The position numbers and the translations under genes are program-made. Under the pieces are notes generated by a model. It was not told where the DNA came from and did not search any database. It worked only from the letters and a program-made list of their open reading frames with translations. This document shows, in pieces, positions 42,267 to 50,046 of a DNA stretch of 64,000 nt (its first letter is position 1; each line of letters begins with the position of its first letter). Origin of the DNA: an uncultured Collinsella sp. (lineage in GTDB: Bacteria; Actinomycetota; Coriobacteriia; Coriobacteriales; Coriobacteriaceae); NCBI GenBank assembly GCA_959020715.1, contig CAUESV010000001.1, forward strand, positions 62,001-126,000, given 5' to 3'.

Positions 42267-42595
42267 CTAAAGCTTAACCATGCGCTCGGCGATGCGGGCG
42301 CAGTCGCAGGCGGCCTTCTTCTCGAAGGTGTTGTAGTCGACGACCTGGCCCTCGGCGCAGGGCTTGTCGCTGATAGCGCGCACGACGACGAGGGGCACGC
42401 CGTTGAGATAGGCGGCCTGCGCGATGGTGCAGCCCTCCATCTCGCAGCACAGGTCGCCGAAGGTCGCGAGGATGTGCTCCTTCTGCCCCGCGGGCGAGAC
42501 GAACTGGTCGCCGGAGACGACACGGCCCTTGAGGACCTTAATGTCGGGGGCGACGGCGGCCGCGGCGGCGCACGCCGCCAGCAAGGGCCGGAACG
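42267..42595 (-). pseudogene. mtnN: 5'-truncated MTA/SAH nucleosidase gene
   Basis: About 105 C-terminal residues of a 5'-methylthioadenosine/S-adenosylhomocysteine nucleosidase remain. They include GRVVSGDQFV, CCEMEGCTIAQAAYLNGVPLVVVRAISD (with the catalytic MEG) and KKAACDCARIAERM. The N-terminal half, including the start and part of the active site, is missing because an IS3 remnant is joined near 42.6 kb. The frame stays open into the IS sequence, but that extension is not nucleosidase. Confidence 0.8.
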
Positions 42596-43066
42596 GATCG
42601 CGCAAGATCAAGGCGTCGCCCGGGAGGTCGGGCGTTACCGTCAGCCGGCGCCGCGCCTGCCGCATCATGAGGGAGAACGGCCTGGCCGGCGCATACGGCA
42701 GGAAGAGGTTCAAGGTGCACCCCGGGACGGTCAACGAGGCCGACGTGCCCAACGTCGTCGCGCGCGGCTTCGGCGGCAGGGCGCCGTGCACCCATATAAG
42801 CAGCGACTTGGCCTGCGTGCGCGTCGGGGCGTCATGGAACTACGTCTGACTGCTCATCGACCTCTGCAACGGGGAGATCGTCGGCCACTCCGAAGGACTG
42901 AGGAGGGACGCGCGAGCTCCGAGCCAAGCTCTTGGATTACGTGCACTGGTACAACAACTTCAGGATCCACTCGACGCTGGGCTACATGTCGCCGGTCGAG
43001 TTCAGGGAGCGGGGCCGTCCCTCCCGGAATCGTCCAAATAAGTGTTGCCAATCCATAGCCAATCCA
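42596..43066 (+). mobile_element. Decayed IS3-family transposase (orfB) remnant
   Basis: Plus-strand translation gives SGVTVSRRRACRIMRENGLA, YGRKRFKVHPGTVNEADVPN and VGASWNYV, then an in-frame TGA. After the TGA come LLIDLCNGEIVGHS and, in another frame, LLDYVHWYNNFRIHSTLGYM and SPVEFRE. These are IS3 orfB (DDE integrase) segments. The premature stop, the frameshift and an apparent internal deletion make it inactive. The orfA part and left end are missing at the mtnN junction. Confidence 0.85.
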
Positions 43067-43112
43067 GCCATCATCTCCGCGAAGGCGGACGTCAGGAAAA
43101 GCTCGGCTTGAG

Positions 43113-43741
43113 CTCGGTCGGACGCGGTCTGTGGGGCATCATTCAGGCTCAGGGGGTCTCCTTGTCTTCTTCGGTCGCAACCTGAATAATAGGGACGGCC
43201 CCTTCTCTCTTTCCCTTTCGTTTTCGACGCGTCACCCTCTCGGCGGGCTTAAGGCCCGCGCTCGCGGGTGCAGGGGCTACGCCCAAACCCCAAAAACGTA
43301 ACGCCGTGCTCGAAGCGTTTCCGGACGTCAGCGTAATCTCAAATCCCGTTCGTCAACTCATGGGCAAGCCACCTGAGACTACTCATTTCTCCTACTGGCA
43401 ATGAAGACCTGCGACCTGCAGTTTTGCAAACTGCTTGAAAGCCGCCTGCGTTGATTCACTTCCTATTGCAGCTGGCGGCTTGCACGCGAAAAGGCATTTA
43501 AGTTTCAAAACGGGCGTTTTCGGCGCTATCGAGCCTCCAAAGGCATCCCGCCGCGCCCTTTGGGACAAAAACAAAAACTCAAAGCCCTGAATTCGAAAAT
43601 AGTTTTTGGAGTTGTCCCGACTTTTGTCCCCGAAGCCGACGAAACGCGACAGGGTGTCACCTGGCGGCACTCGATTCGAGACGGCACCGAAAAGTGGGGC
43701 AACCGGAATGACGGGACGGCAGAACCGAATCCATCGAGTGG
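43113..43741. other. Gene-free stretch beside the L24 breakpoint
   Basis: No recognisable gene in about 630 nt. Small open frames give low-complexity products without recognised motifs. A GGGACAAAAACAAAAACTC-like segment near 43561 is imperfectly complementary to GAGTTGTCCCGACTTTTGTCCC near 43610, reminiscent of interspersed REP-like sequences. Confidence 0.5.
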
Positions 43742-43780
43742 GGATAGAAAAAGGCCCGGGTGCCGTGGCATCCGGGCCTT
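43742..43780 (-). terminator. Intrinsic terminator after rplX
   Basis: On the minus strand, stem AAGGCCCGGATGCC/GGCACCCGGGCCTT with a tight loop is followed by TTTCTATCC, about 30 nt after the rplX stop. It closes the proximal ribosomal operon at L24, a position that is normally mid-operon. Confidence 0.9.
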
Positions 43781-43807
43781 TGCTAGCAACTTGATGTTGC
43801 GGGCAGC

Positions 43808-44113
43808 TTAGAACTTGTGGCCGCACTTCTTGCAGACGCGCAGCTTGTTCTTGCCGTCCTTCTCGTGACCGACGCGGGTAACCTTACCGCACTCGGGGCA
43901 GACGAGATTGACGTTGGAGGCATCGATGGGAGCCTCCTGCGAAACGATGCCGCCCTGCTGGTTGGCAGCGTTGGGCTTGACGGCCTTCTTGACGACCGAA
44001 ACGCCCTCGACAACGACCTTGTTCTCGGCAGGGAGAGCACGCAAGATAACGCCCTGCTTGCCGCGATCCTTACCAGAGAGAACCTGGACCTTATCGCCCT
44101 TCTTGATATACAT
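43808..44113 (-). CDS. rplX: 50S ribosomal protein L24
   Basis: Assembly-initiating large-subunit protein of 101 residues. The KOW motif region KGDKVQVLSGKDRGKQGVIL is at the N-terminus. The C-terminus has CPECGKVTRVG and CKKCGHKF, two CxxC pairs that could bind zinc. It lies 13 nt after rplN. rplE, its usual downstream partner, is absent here, so rplX is the last gene of this unit. Confidence 0.96.
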   Translation of the reverse strand: MYIKKGDKVQVLSGKDRGKQGVILRALPAENKVVVEGVSVVKKAVKPNAANQQGGIVSQEAPIDASNVNLVCPECGKVTRVGHEKDGKNKLRVCKKCGHKF

Positions 44114-44126
44114 ATATCTCCCCTAA

Positions 44127-44495
44127 CTACAGGGTCTCGGGAGCGAGCGAGACGATCTTCATGTACTTCTTGTCACGAAGCTCGCGAGCGACGGGCCCGA
44201 AGATACGGGTGCCGACGGGCGAACCATCGTTGTTGATGACAACGCAAGCGTTCTCATCAAAGCGAATGTAGGAGCCATCCTTGCGGCGGATCTCCTTAAC
44301 GGTGCGAACGACGACGCAACGGACAACGTCCTTCTTCTTGACGTTGGCGCCAGGGGTAGCCTCCTGGACAGCACCGATGAACACATCGCCGATGCCTGCA
44401 TAACGACGCTTGGAACCGCCAAGCACCTTGATGCAGCGAATCTTGCGAGCGCCGGAGTTGTCGGCGACGTTCAGCATGGTTTGCATCTGAATCAT
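44127..44495 (-). CDS. rplN: 50S ribosomal protein L14
   Basis: Large-subunit interface protein of 122 residues, with MIQMQTMLNVADNSGARKI at the start and the motif VNNDGSPVGTRIFGPVARELR-like (VVINNDGSPVGTRIFGPVAR) near the end. A 118-nt gap without gene or clear hairpin separates it from rpsQ. Confidence 0.97.
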   Translation of the reverse strand: MIQMQTMLNVADNSGARKIRCIKVLGGSKRRYAGIGDVFIGAVQEATPGANVKKKDVVRCVVVRTVKEIRRKDGSYIRFDENACVVINNDGSPVGTRIFGPVARELRDKKYMKIVSLAPETL

Positions 44496-44613
44496 GGTAG
44501 ATGTTCCTCCGAACTAAGAACCGAAGAGAGGTGCGCAGCCTTTATACGGCCCGTGGTATGCAAGCCAGACATACGCACATCTTCGGAAACGTACAAGTCG
44601 TAAGAGCGACTGC

Positions 44614-44874
44614 TTATTTAGCGCGCTCGACGACCTCGATGAGGCGCCAACGCTTCATCTTGGACATAGGACGGGTCTCCATAACGCGGACGGTGTCGCC
44701 CACGCCAGCCGTGCACTCCTCGTCGTGAGCGTGCAGCTTCTTGGAGCTGGTCATCATCTTGCCGTACTTGGGGTGACGCTTGCGCTCGGTGATGGTGACA
44801 ACAATGGTCTTGGCACCGGAGACGGAGGTAACGACACCCGTACGGACCTTACGCGAGTTACGCGAATCAGTCAT
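44614..44874 (-). CDS. rpsQ: 30S ribosomal protein S17
   Basis: Small OB-fold 16S rRNA-binding protein of 86 residues. It contains RKVRTGVVTSVSGAKTIVV and the C-terminal GDTVRVMETRPMSKMKRWRL, standard S17 motifs. It is placed between rpmC and rplN. Confidence 0.96.
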   Translation of the reverse strand: MTDSRNSRKVRTGVVTSVSGAKTIVVTITERKRHPKYGKMMTSSKKLHAHDEECTAGVGDTVRVMETRPMSKMKRWRLIEVVERAK

Positions 44875-44890
44875 GTTCTCTCCTTAGGTC

Positions 44891-45106
44891 CTACTCGGCG
44901 ACAGCGGACTTCTCCGCTGCGATCTCGCGGGCGCGCTGCTCCGTGAGGACGCGAGCGATGTCCTTCTTCACGGTGTTGACGCGAGCGGTGTTGTCCAGCT
45001 GGCTGGTGGCCATCTGGAAACGAAGGTTAAAGAGCTCGGCGCGCATTTCCTTCAGCTTCTCAACGAGCTGAGCGTCCGAGAGCTCACGAATCTCTGCGGG
45101 CTTCAT
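44891..45106 (-). CDS. rpmC: 50S ribosomal protein L29
   Basis: Small helical protein near the exit tunnel, 71 residues: KPAEIRELSDAQLVEKLKEM and ELFNLRFQMATSQLDN are diagnostic. Its start overlaps the rplP stop by 1 nt, indicating translational coupling. Confidence 0.96.
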   Translation of the reverse strand: MKPAEIRELSDAQLVEKLKEMRAELFNLRFQMATSQLDNTARVNTVKKDIARVLTEQRAREIAAEKSAVAE

Positions 45107-45609
45107 TAGTTCTCCTCCTTGGCGGCGGCGGCGTCCTCAGCAGCCCACTTGGCCTCGAGAGCGGCCTCCTCAGCCATCTCCTTCTCGATGCGCTGCTCAG
45201 CGTTCTTAGCAGCAACAATCTTGGTCTTGATGGGAAGCTTGTGCTGTGCAAGACGCAGAGCCTCGCGAGCGACCTCCTCGGGCACGCCCTTGACCTCGAA
45301 CATGATGCGGCCGGGCTTGACGACGGCCACCCACTCCTCGGGGTTACCCTTACCAGAACCCATGCGAGTTTCGGCAGGCTTCTTGGTGATGGGCTTATCG
45401 GGGAAGATCGTGATGTAGACACGACCGCCACGCTTCATGTAGCGGGTCATGGCAATACGAGCGGCCTCGATCTGACGGTTGGTGATCCAATGGGCCTCGA
45501 GAGCCTGGATACCAAACTCGCCGAAATGCAGCTCGGTATTACCCTTGGCCTGGCCCTTCATGGAGCCACGCTGCACCTTGCGGTGAAGAATACGCTTAGG
45601 GGCAAGCAC
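45106..45609 (-). CDS. rplP: 50S ribosomal protein L16 with acidic C-terminal tail
   Basis: Large-subunit protein near the tRNA sites, 167 residues. It has MLAPKRILHRKVQRGSMKGQ, FGIQALEAHWITNRQIEAAR and the GSGKGNPEEWVAVVKPGRI loop. It is about 25-30 residues longer than typical L16 because of a Glu/Ala-rich tail (EKEMAEEAALEAKWAAEDAA). It overlaps rpsC by 1 nt and rpmC by 1 nt. Confidence 0.96.
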   Translation of the reverse strand: MLAPKRILHRKVQRGSMKGQAKGNTELHFGEFGIQALEAHWITNRQIEAARIAMTRYMKRGGRVYITIFPDKPITKKPAETRMGSGKGNPEEWVAVVKPGRIMFEVKGVPEEVAREALRLAQHKLPIKTKIVAAKNAEQRIEKEMAEEAALEAKWAAEDAAAAKEEN

Positions 45610-46319
45610 TACTGACCCCTCCTCTCGGAGTTACGACGACGAGGACGGGAAGAGCCCTCGAGTGCAGGGTTGGGAACAGACTGGCCCGGGAGCTTCTCGC
45701 CCAGGTAGATCCAGACCTTCACGCCGCAAGCGCCCATGGTGGTGCTGGCGACAGCCGTGCCGTAGTCGATCTTGGCGCGGAGGGTGTGCAGAGGCACGCG
45801 ACCCTCACGGTACCACTCACGACGGCCCATCTCGGCACCGCCGAGACGACCGGAGCACTGGATACGGATGCCCTTAGCGCCGGCCTTGCGGGCGGACTGG
45901 ACAGCCTTGCGCATGGCGCGACGGAAGGCAACGCGGCCCTCGAGCTGCTCGGCGATAGACTGAGCAACGAGGTTGGCGTCGAGCTCGGGGCGCTTGATCT
46001 CGACAACGTCGACGGAGAGCTGGCCCTTGGAGACGCCAGCGACCTTCTCGAGCTCGGTGCGGAGGGTATCGATCTCGGCACCCTTCTTACCGATGACAAC
46101 GCCGGGGCGAGCGGTGAGGATGATGACCTTCACTTTGTCGCCAGCGCGCTCGATCTCGACGCGGGAGACAGCTGCGCGGGAAAGACGCTTCTCGAGGTAC
46201 TTGCGGATCTCGAGATCGTTACCGAGGGTCTTAGCGTAATCCTTCTCTGCGAACCAGCGGGAGCGCCAGTTCTCGGTGATGCCAAGACGGAAGCCGGTGG
46301 GGTAGACTTTCTGACCCAT
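45609..46319 (-). CDS. rpsC: 30S ribosomal protein S3
   Basis: Helicase-site protein of 236 residues. It begins MGQKVYPTGFRLGITENWRS; the KH domain shows VIIGKKGAEIDTLR-like sequence (GVVIGKKGAEIDTLRTEL), and the C-terminal domain has GRLGGAEMGRREWYREGRVP. A basic tail rich in Arg ends the protein. Confidence 0.97.
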   Translation of the reverse strand: MGQKVYPTGFRLGITENWRSRWFAEKDYAKTLGNDLEIRKYLEKRLSRAAVSRVEIERAGDKVKVIILTARPGVVIGKKGAEIDTLRTELEKVAGVSKGQLSVDVVEIKRPELDANLVAQSIAEQLEGRVAFRRAMRKAVQSARKAGAKGIRIQCSGRLGGAEMGRREWYREGRVPLHTLRAKIDYGTAVASTTMGACGVKVWIYLGEKLPGQSVPNPALEGSSRPRRRNSERRGQ

Positions 46320-46325
46320 ACAGCT

Positions 46326-46697
46326 TTACGCCTCCTTTCGAGGAGCAACGACGACGGTGATGTGGGAAGTACGCTTCAGAATGCGAGAAGCGGAACCCTT
46401 GGCGCGGGGACGGATGCGCTTAAGCGTCGGACCCTCGTCAACATAGGCAGCGGCGACAACCAGGTTGTCGGCACGCAGACCGTTGTTGTTCTCGGCGTTC
46501 GCAACAGCGGAACGGAGAACCTTCTCGACATCCACGGCGACGGCGCGGTCGCAGAAGTGGAGGATGTCGAAGGCCTGAGCGACAGGCTTGCGGCGGATCA
46601 GATCGACCACCAGGCGGGCCTTGCTGGGGGAAACACGCACGTACTTAGCGACGGCGCGAACCTCGGTGGCCTCAGTTTCAATAGACTTAGTTGCCAT
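46326..46697 (-). CDS. rplV: 50S ribosomal protein L22
   Basis: Exit-tunnel protein of 123 residues. It has VRVSPSKARLVVDLIRRKPV and AENNNGLRADNLVVAAAYVDEGPTLKR; the beta-hairpin that lines the tunnel is in the following RIRPRAKGSAS. It lies between rpsS and rpsC. Confidence 0.96.
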   Translation of the reverse strand: MATKSIETEATEVRAVAKYVRVSPSKARLVVDLIRRKPVAQAFDILHFCDRAVAVDVEKVLRSAVANAENNNGLRADNLVVAAAYVDEGPTLKRIRPRAKGSASRILKRTSHITVVVAPRKEA

Positions 46698-46711
46698 TTA
46701 CGGTTAACCCC

Positions 46712-46972
46712 CTATTTGGCCTTGTGGCCACGGAACGTACGAGTCGGCGCGAACTCGCCGAGCTTGTGACCAACCATGGACTCGGTAACATACACGGGCA
46801 CATGCTTGCGGCCGTCGTGGACGGCGATGGTGTGACCAACCATCTCGGGGAAGATGGTGGACGCGCGGGACCAGGTCTTCACGACGTCCTTCTTGCCAGC
46901 CTCGTTCATCGCGGTGATACGCGAGAGAAGGCGAGTCTCCACGAACGGGCCCTTTTTGAGACTTCTGCTCAT
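46712..46972 (-). CDS. rpsS: 30S ribosomal protein S19
   Basis: Head-domain protein of 86 residues. MSRSLKKGPFVETRLLSRI and VHDGRKHVPVYVTESMVGHK, then GEFAPTRTFRGHK, are the full set of S19 motifs. It lies between rplB and rplV. Confidence 0.97.
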   Translation of the reverse strand: MSRSLKKGPFVETRLLSRITAMNEAGKKDVVKTWSRASTIFPEMVGHTIAVHDGRKHVPVYVTESMVGHKLGEFAPTRTFRGHKAK

Positions 46973-47004
46973 AAGTGCTTTCTCCTAAAACTCGGTATCC
47001 GAAA

Positions 47005-47835
47005 TTACTTCTTACGGCGACGAATGATGTGCTGGTTCGAGACCTTCTTCTTCTTGCGCGTACGAAGGCCCTTCGTCGGCTTACCCCAAGGGGTAACAGA
47101 GGGACGACCAGAGGTGTGGTTCTTGCCCTCGCCACCGCCGTGCGGGTGGTCGACAGGGTTCATGACGGTACCGCGGACGGTCGGGCGCACGTTCATGTGA
47201 CGCTTACGGCCGGCCTTGCCGATGACGATGTTGGCGTGATCGGCGTTGCCGACCTCACCGACGGTGGCGCGGCAGGTAACGAGGATGCGGCGCATCTCGG
47301 AGGAAGGCATACGGACGATAGCGTACTTGCCCTCCTTACCCATCAGCTGGCAGGAGTTACCGGCGGAACGGGCGATAGCGGCGCCCTTGCCCGGCTGGAA
47401 CTCGACGGCGTGGATGAGCGTACCGACGGGGATGTCAGCGAGGGGCAGAGCGTTGCCCGGCTTGATGTCGGCGTCAGAACCGGACATGATGGTCTGACCG
47501 ACCTCGAGGCCCTTGGGGGCCAGGATGTAGCGCTTCTCACCGTCAGCGTAGTGCAGCAGAGCGATGCGAGCGGAACGGTTCGGATCGTACTCGATCGTGG
47601 CAACCTTGGCGGGCACGCCGTCCTTGTTGCGCTTGAAGTCGATCACGCGGTAACGACGCTTCACGCCGCCGCCCTGGTGGCGGGTGGTGATGCGGCCGTT
47701 GTTGTTACGACCGGCCTTCTTGGGCAGGGGCTCGAGAAGAGACTTCTCGGGCTTGGTGCAGGTGATCTCGGAGAAGTCGGAGATCGTCTGCCAACGCCTA
47801 CCAGCGGAGGTCGGCTTAAGGTGCTTTACAGCCAT
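47005..47835 (-). CDS. rplB: 50S ribosomal protein L2
   Basis: Peptidyl-transferase-region protein of 276 residues. It begins MAVKHLKPTSAGRRWQ and has GGGVKRRYRVIDFKR, the GNSCQLMGKEGKYAIVRMPS segment, and the catalytic-site loop HPHGGGEGKNHTSGRPSVTP. The selected ATG gives the standard length. A 179-nt gap with a hairpin precedes it. Confidence 0.97.
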   Translation of the reverse strand: MAVKHLKPTSAGRRWQTISDFSEITCTKPEKSLLEPLPKKAGRNNNGRITTRHQGGGVKRRYRVIDFKRNKDGVPAKVATIEYDPNRSARIALLHYADGEKRYILAPKGLEVGQTIMSGSDADIKPGNALPLADIPVGTLIHAVEFQPGKGAAIARSAGNSCQLMGKEGKYAIVRMPSSEMRRILVTCRATVGEVGNADHANIVIGKAGRKRHMNVRPTVRGTVMNPVDHPHGGGEGKNHTSGRPSVTPWGKPTKGLRTRKKKKVSNQHIIRRRKK

Positions 47836-47960
47836 TACAATCCCTTTCAATAGGAATCCGTTAGCCATCGCAGACAGGGATTCGAGGTTCTGCCTCGGGT
47901 GCGATGACACCGGACGTATACACGGTTCCGGGCGTGTCCATTTTATACGCCCAAAACCTT

Positions 47961-47996
47961 GAGCTCTCGCCTCCCCTATTTGGGAGGCATGAGCTC
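47961..47996 (-). other. Hairpin between rplW and rplB
   Basis: Arms GAGCTCTCGCCTCCC and GGGAGGCATGAGCTC (13 of 15 paired) with a 6-nt loop, 19 nt after the rplW stop. There is no T-run. TATAAA-like sequence follows it on the minus strand near 47945, so an internal promoter for rplB onward is possible. Confidence 0.5.
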
Positions 47997-48014
47997 ACTC
48001 AACAGCAGCGAGTC

Positions 48015-48302
48015 TTAGGCCTGGTTGCCAAAGACCTCGATGGTGTCGCCCTCGGCCAGCGTGACGATGGCCTTCTTCCAAGAACGGGTCTTGCCGGCGA
48101 CATAGCGCACGCGCTTGGTCTTGGGCTTGACCGTCAGGGTGTTCACGCGAACGACCTTGACGCCGAAGATCTCCTCGACAGCGTCCTTGATCTGATACTT
48201 GTTAGCATCCTTGGCGACCTCGAACGTGTACTTGTTCTGCTCCATGCCGGAGAAGGAGCGCTCGGACACGATCGGACGGATGATGATCTCGTGGGCGGTC
48301 AT
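48015..48302 (-). CDS. rplW: 50S ribosomal protein L23
   Basis: Exit-site protein that docks SRP and trigger factor, 95 residues. It contains HEIIIRPIVSERSFSGMEQNKYTFEV and VKPKTKRVRYVAGKTRSWKKA. It starts 1 nt after the rplD stop. Confidence 0.96.
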   Translation of the reverse strand: MTAHEIIIRPIVSERSFSGMEQNKYTFEVAKDANKYQIKDAVEEIFGVKVVRVNTLTVKPKTKRVRYVAGKTRSWKKAIVTLAEGDTIEVFGNQA

Positions 48303-48929
48303 TTATGCAAGCACCTCCCCGAAGTGAGCGGCGATGTCGGCGGGCATCAGCACAGCGTTGTTGTTGACGAGATCGTAGGTGTTGGCCTCGTCGGCAGTGA
48401 TGATGAACGTCTTGGGAATGTTGCGGAACGACAGGTAGGCGTTGACGTCCTCATCGCGAACGATGATGGTCAGACGCTTGCCCTCAAGGCCGAGAGCCTT
48501 GAGCATGGCGACGGCAGCCTTGGTGGAAGGCTTCTCGAAGCCGTAGTCGTCGACGAGCACGAGCTCGCCATCGGCCAGCTTGGCGGACAGCGCGGAGCGC
48601 ATAGCCAGCTTGACCTCCTTGTTGTTCATACGCTTAGCGTAGGAACGGGGCTTGGGGGCGAAGACAACGCCACCGTGACGCCACTGGGCAGCACGGATGG
48701 AACCCTGGCGGGCACGGCCGGTGCCCTTCTGACGCCAAGGCTTCTTGCCGCCACCGGAAACCTCAGAGCGACCCTTAGCAGACTGGGTGCCCTGACGCCA
48801 AGAGGCCATCTGGCACTTGACGATGTGGTGCATAACGTGGATGTTCGGCTCGATGCCGTACACCTCAGCGGCGAGCTCGGCCTCGGCGACCTTCTTGCCC
48901 TCGCTGTTCTTTACTTCAAACTTTGCCAT
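48303..48929 (-). CDS. rplD: 50S ribosomal protein L4
   Basis: Large-subunit protein of 208 residues with an extended loop: GRSEVSGGGKKPWRQKGTGRARQGSIRAAQWRHGG is the L4 signature region. In many bacteria L4 also represses its own operon through a leader RNA; here the long leader upstream of rplC would be the place to look. Confidence 0.97.
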   Translation of the reverse strand: MAKFEVKNSEGKKVAEAELAAEVYGIEPNIHVMHHIVKCQMASWRQGTQSAKGRSEVSGGGKKPWRQKGTGRARQGSIRAAQWRHGGVVFAPKPRSYAKRMNNKEVKLAMRSALSAKLADGELVLVDDYGFEKPSTKAAVAMLKALGLEGKRLTIIVRDEDVNAYLSFRNIPKTFIITADEANTYDLVNNNAVLMPADIAAHFGEVLA

Positions 48930-48975
48930 TTAAGTGTTCTCCTTGGTATGACGCTGGGCTAAATGGGCTGGGCCC

Positions 48976-49596
48976 TTAGGCCATACGGATGGCGACGAGA
49001 CCATTCTTGGCACCCGGGACAGCGCCCTTGACCAAGATGAGGTTCTGCTCGGCATCGATGCGGACAACGGAAAGGTTCTTGACGGTAACGCGCTCGTTAC
49101 CCATGTGACCGGCCATCTTGACGCCCTTGAGGACGCGCGCAGGATAGGCGCACTGACCGATAGAACCGGGGTGACGCTGGAAGTGAGAACCATGCGTCAT
49201 AGGACCGCGGCGCTGACCCCAGCGCTTGATGCGACCCTGGAAGCCCTTACCCTTGGAGGTACCGATGACGTCAACCTTCTCGACATCAGCGAAATCAGCG
49301 ACGGTGACGACCTCGCCGACCTTGTGCTCCTCGCCGTTCTCGACGCGGACCTCACGAAGGAAACGGACAGGCTCGACGCCAGCCTTGGCGAAGTGACCAG
49401 CCATGGGCTTGTTCACGTTCTTGGCCTTGATGTCGCCGAAACCGATCTGGACGGCGTCATAGCCGTCGGTTGCCTGAGTTTTAACCTGCGAGACAGCGCA
49501 GGGGCCAGCCTGGATGACCGTGACGGGAACGACGTTATCGTTCTCGTCCCAAACCTGGGTCATGCCAATCTTGCGGCCGAGAATCATGCTGATCAA
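48976..49596 (-). CDS. rplC: 50S ribosomal protein L3
   Basis: Large-subunit protein, first gene of this unit. It contains ILGRKIGMTQVWDEN at the N-terminus and GRIKRWGQRRGPMTHGS with HPGSIGQCAYPARVLKGVKMAGHMG. The frame can start at TTG (49596, used here) or at ATG (49587); neither has a clear ribosome site. rpsJ, which normally precedes rplC, lies 14 kb away. Confidence 0.94.
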   Translation of the reverse strand: MISMILGRKIGMTQVWDENDNVVPVTVIQAGPCAVSQVKTQATDGYDAVQIGFGDIKAKNVNKPMAGHFAKAGVEPVRFLREVRVENGEEHKVGEVVTVADFADVEKVDVIGTSKGKGFQGRIKRWGQRRGPMTHGSHFQRHPGSIGQCAYPARVLKGVKMAGHMGNERVTVKNLSVVRIDAEQNLILVKGAVPGAKNGLVAIRMA

Positions 49597-49779
49597 GATA
49601 TGATCCCAACTCTCGCGTGGTCTTGGGACAATGCGTACACCACCGAGCGTACGCCCCTAGAGGACCACTACTTACACGACGTGCTCCCCAGCCTTGTATT
49701 TCGCCCGGACTACCTGACAACCCTATTAAGCAGGCATTTTGTCCAGCCAGAATACTCCCCTGGTTACACACAGCTGTTT

Positions 49780-49809
49780 AGTATACACGGCTGCGGGCGT
49801 ATCCATCGA
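49780..49809 (-). promoter_or_regulatory. Candidate promoter and long leader of the rplC-rplX operon
   Basis: TATACT (minus strand, 49785-49780) lies about 185 nt upstream of rplC, with a poor -35 (TCGATG) 18 nt before it. The leader can form hairpins, for example from GCGTAC/GTACGC and TCCCAA/TTGGGA arms. A leader of this length may carry ribosomal-protein autoregulation. Assignment by eye. Confidence 0.4.
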
Positions 49810-49855
49810 GATTCATATTTCACTCACATTGTTTACGCAGGTAAAGTGCATGGCA

Positions 49856-50012
49856 CGTCTCCCGAGCACGGCGGAGGGCCGGAGAAATATATTAAGGTCC
49901 CTGCTCTACAGTCCTGCGCAAGACGAAGGCCACATTAAGTGGCCTTCTTTGCGTGCGGAACTCGCGATGACCTTAATATATTTCTCCGGCCCTCCGCCGT
50001 GCTCGGGAGACG
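49856..50012. repeat. Perfect 44-bp inverted repeat around a terminator-like hairpin
   Basis: The left arm 49856-49899 and right arm 49969-50012 are exact reverse complements over 44 bp (starting CGTCTCCCGAGCACGG, ending in TATTAAGGTC). The 69-bp centre holds GAAGGCCAC/GTGGCCTTC followed by TTTGC on the plus strand. Outside the arms complementarity stops. The element lies between the phosphatase gene and the rplC promoter. Confidence 0.92.
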
Positions 50013-50046
50013 ACACGTTGATGTCTGCTTAACCCTGCTCGCTCAG

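Noticed and set aside
42474..43058. 194-codon plus-strand frame across the mtnN/IS3 junction
   Set aside because: It is not the transposase reading frame. It joins unrelated sequence and has an Arg-rich composition typical of shadow frames.
43526..43811. Overlapping 80-90-codon frames on both strands before rplX
   Set aside because: Products lack recognised domains and lie across the rplX terminator. No ribosome sites of note.
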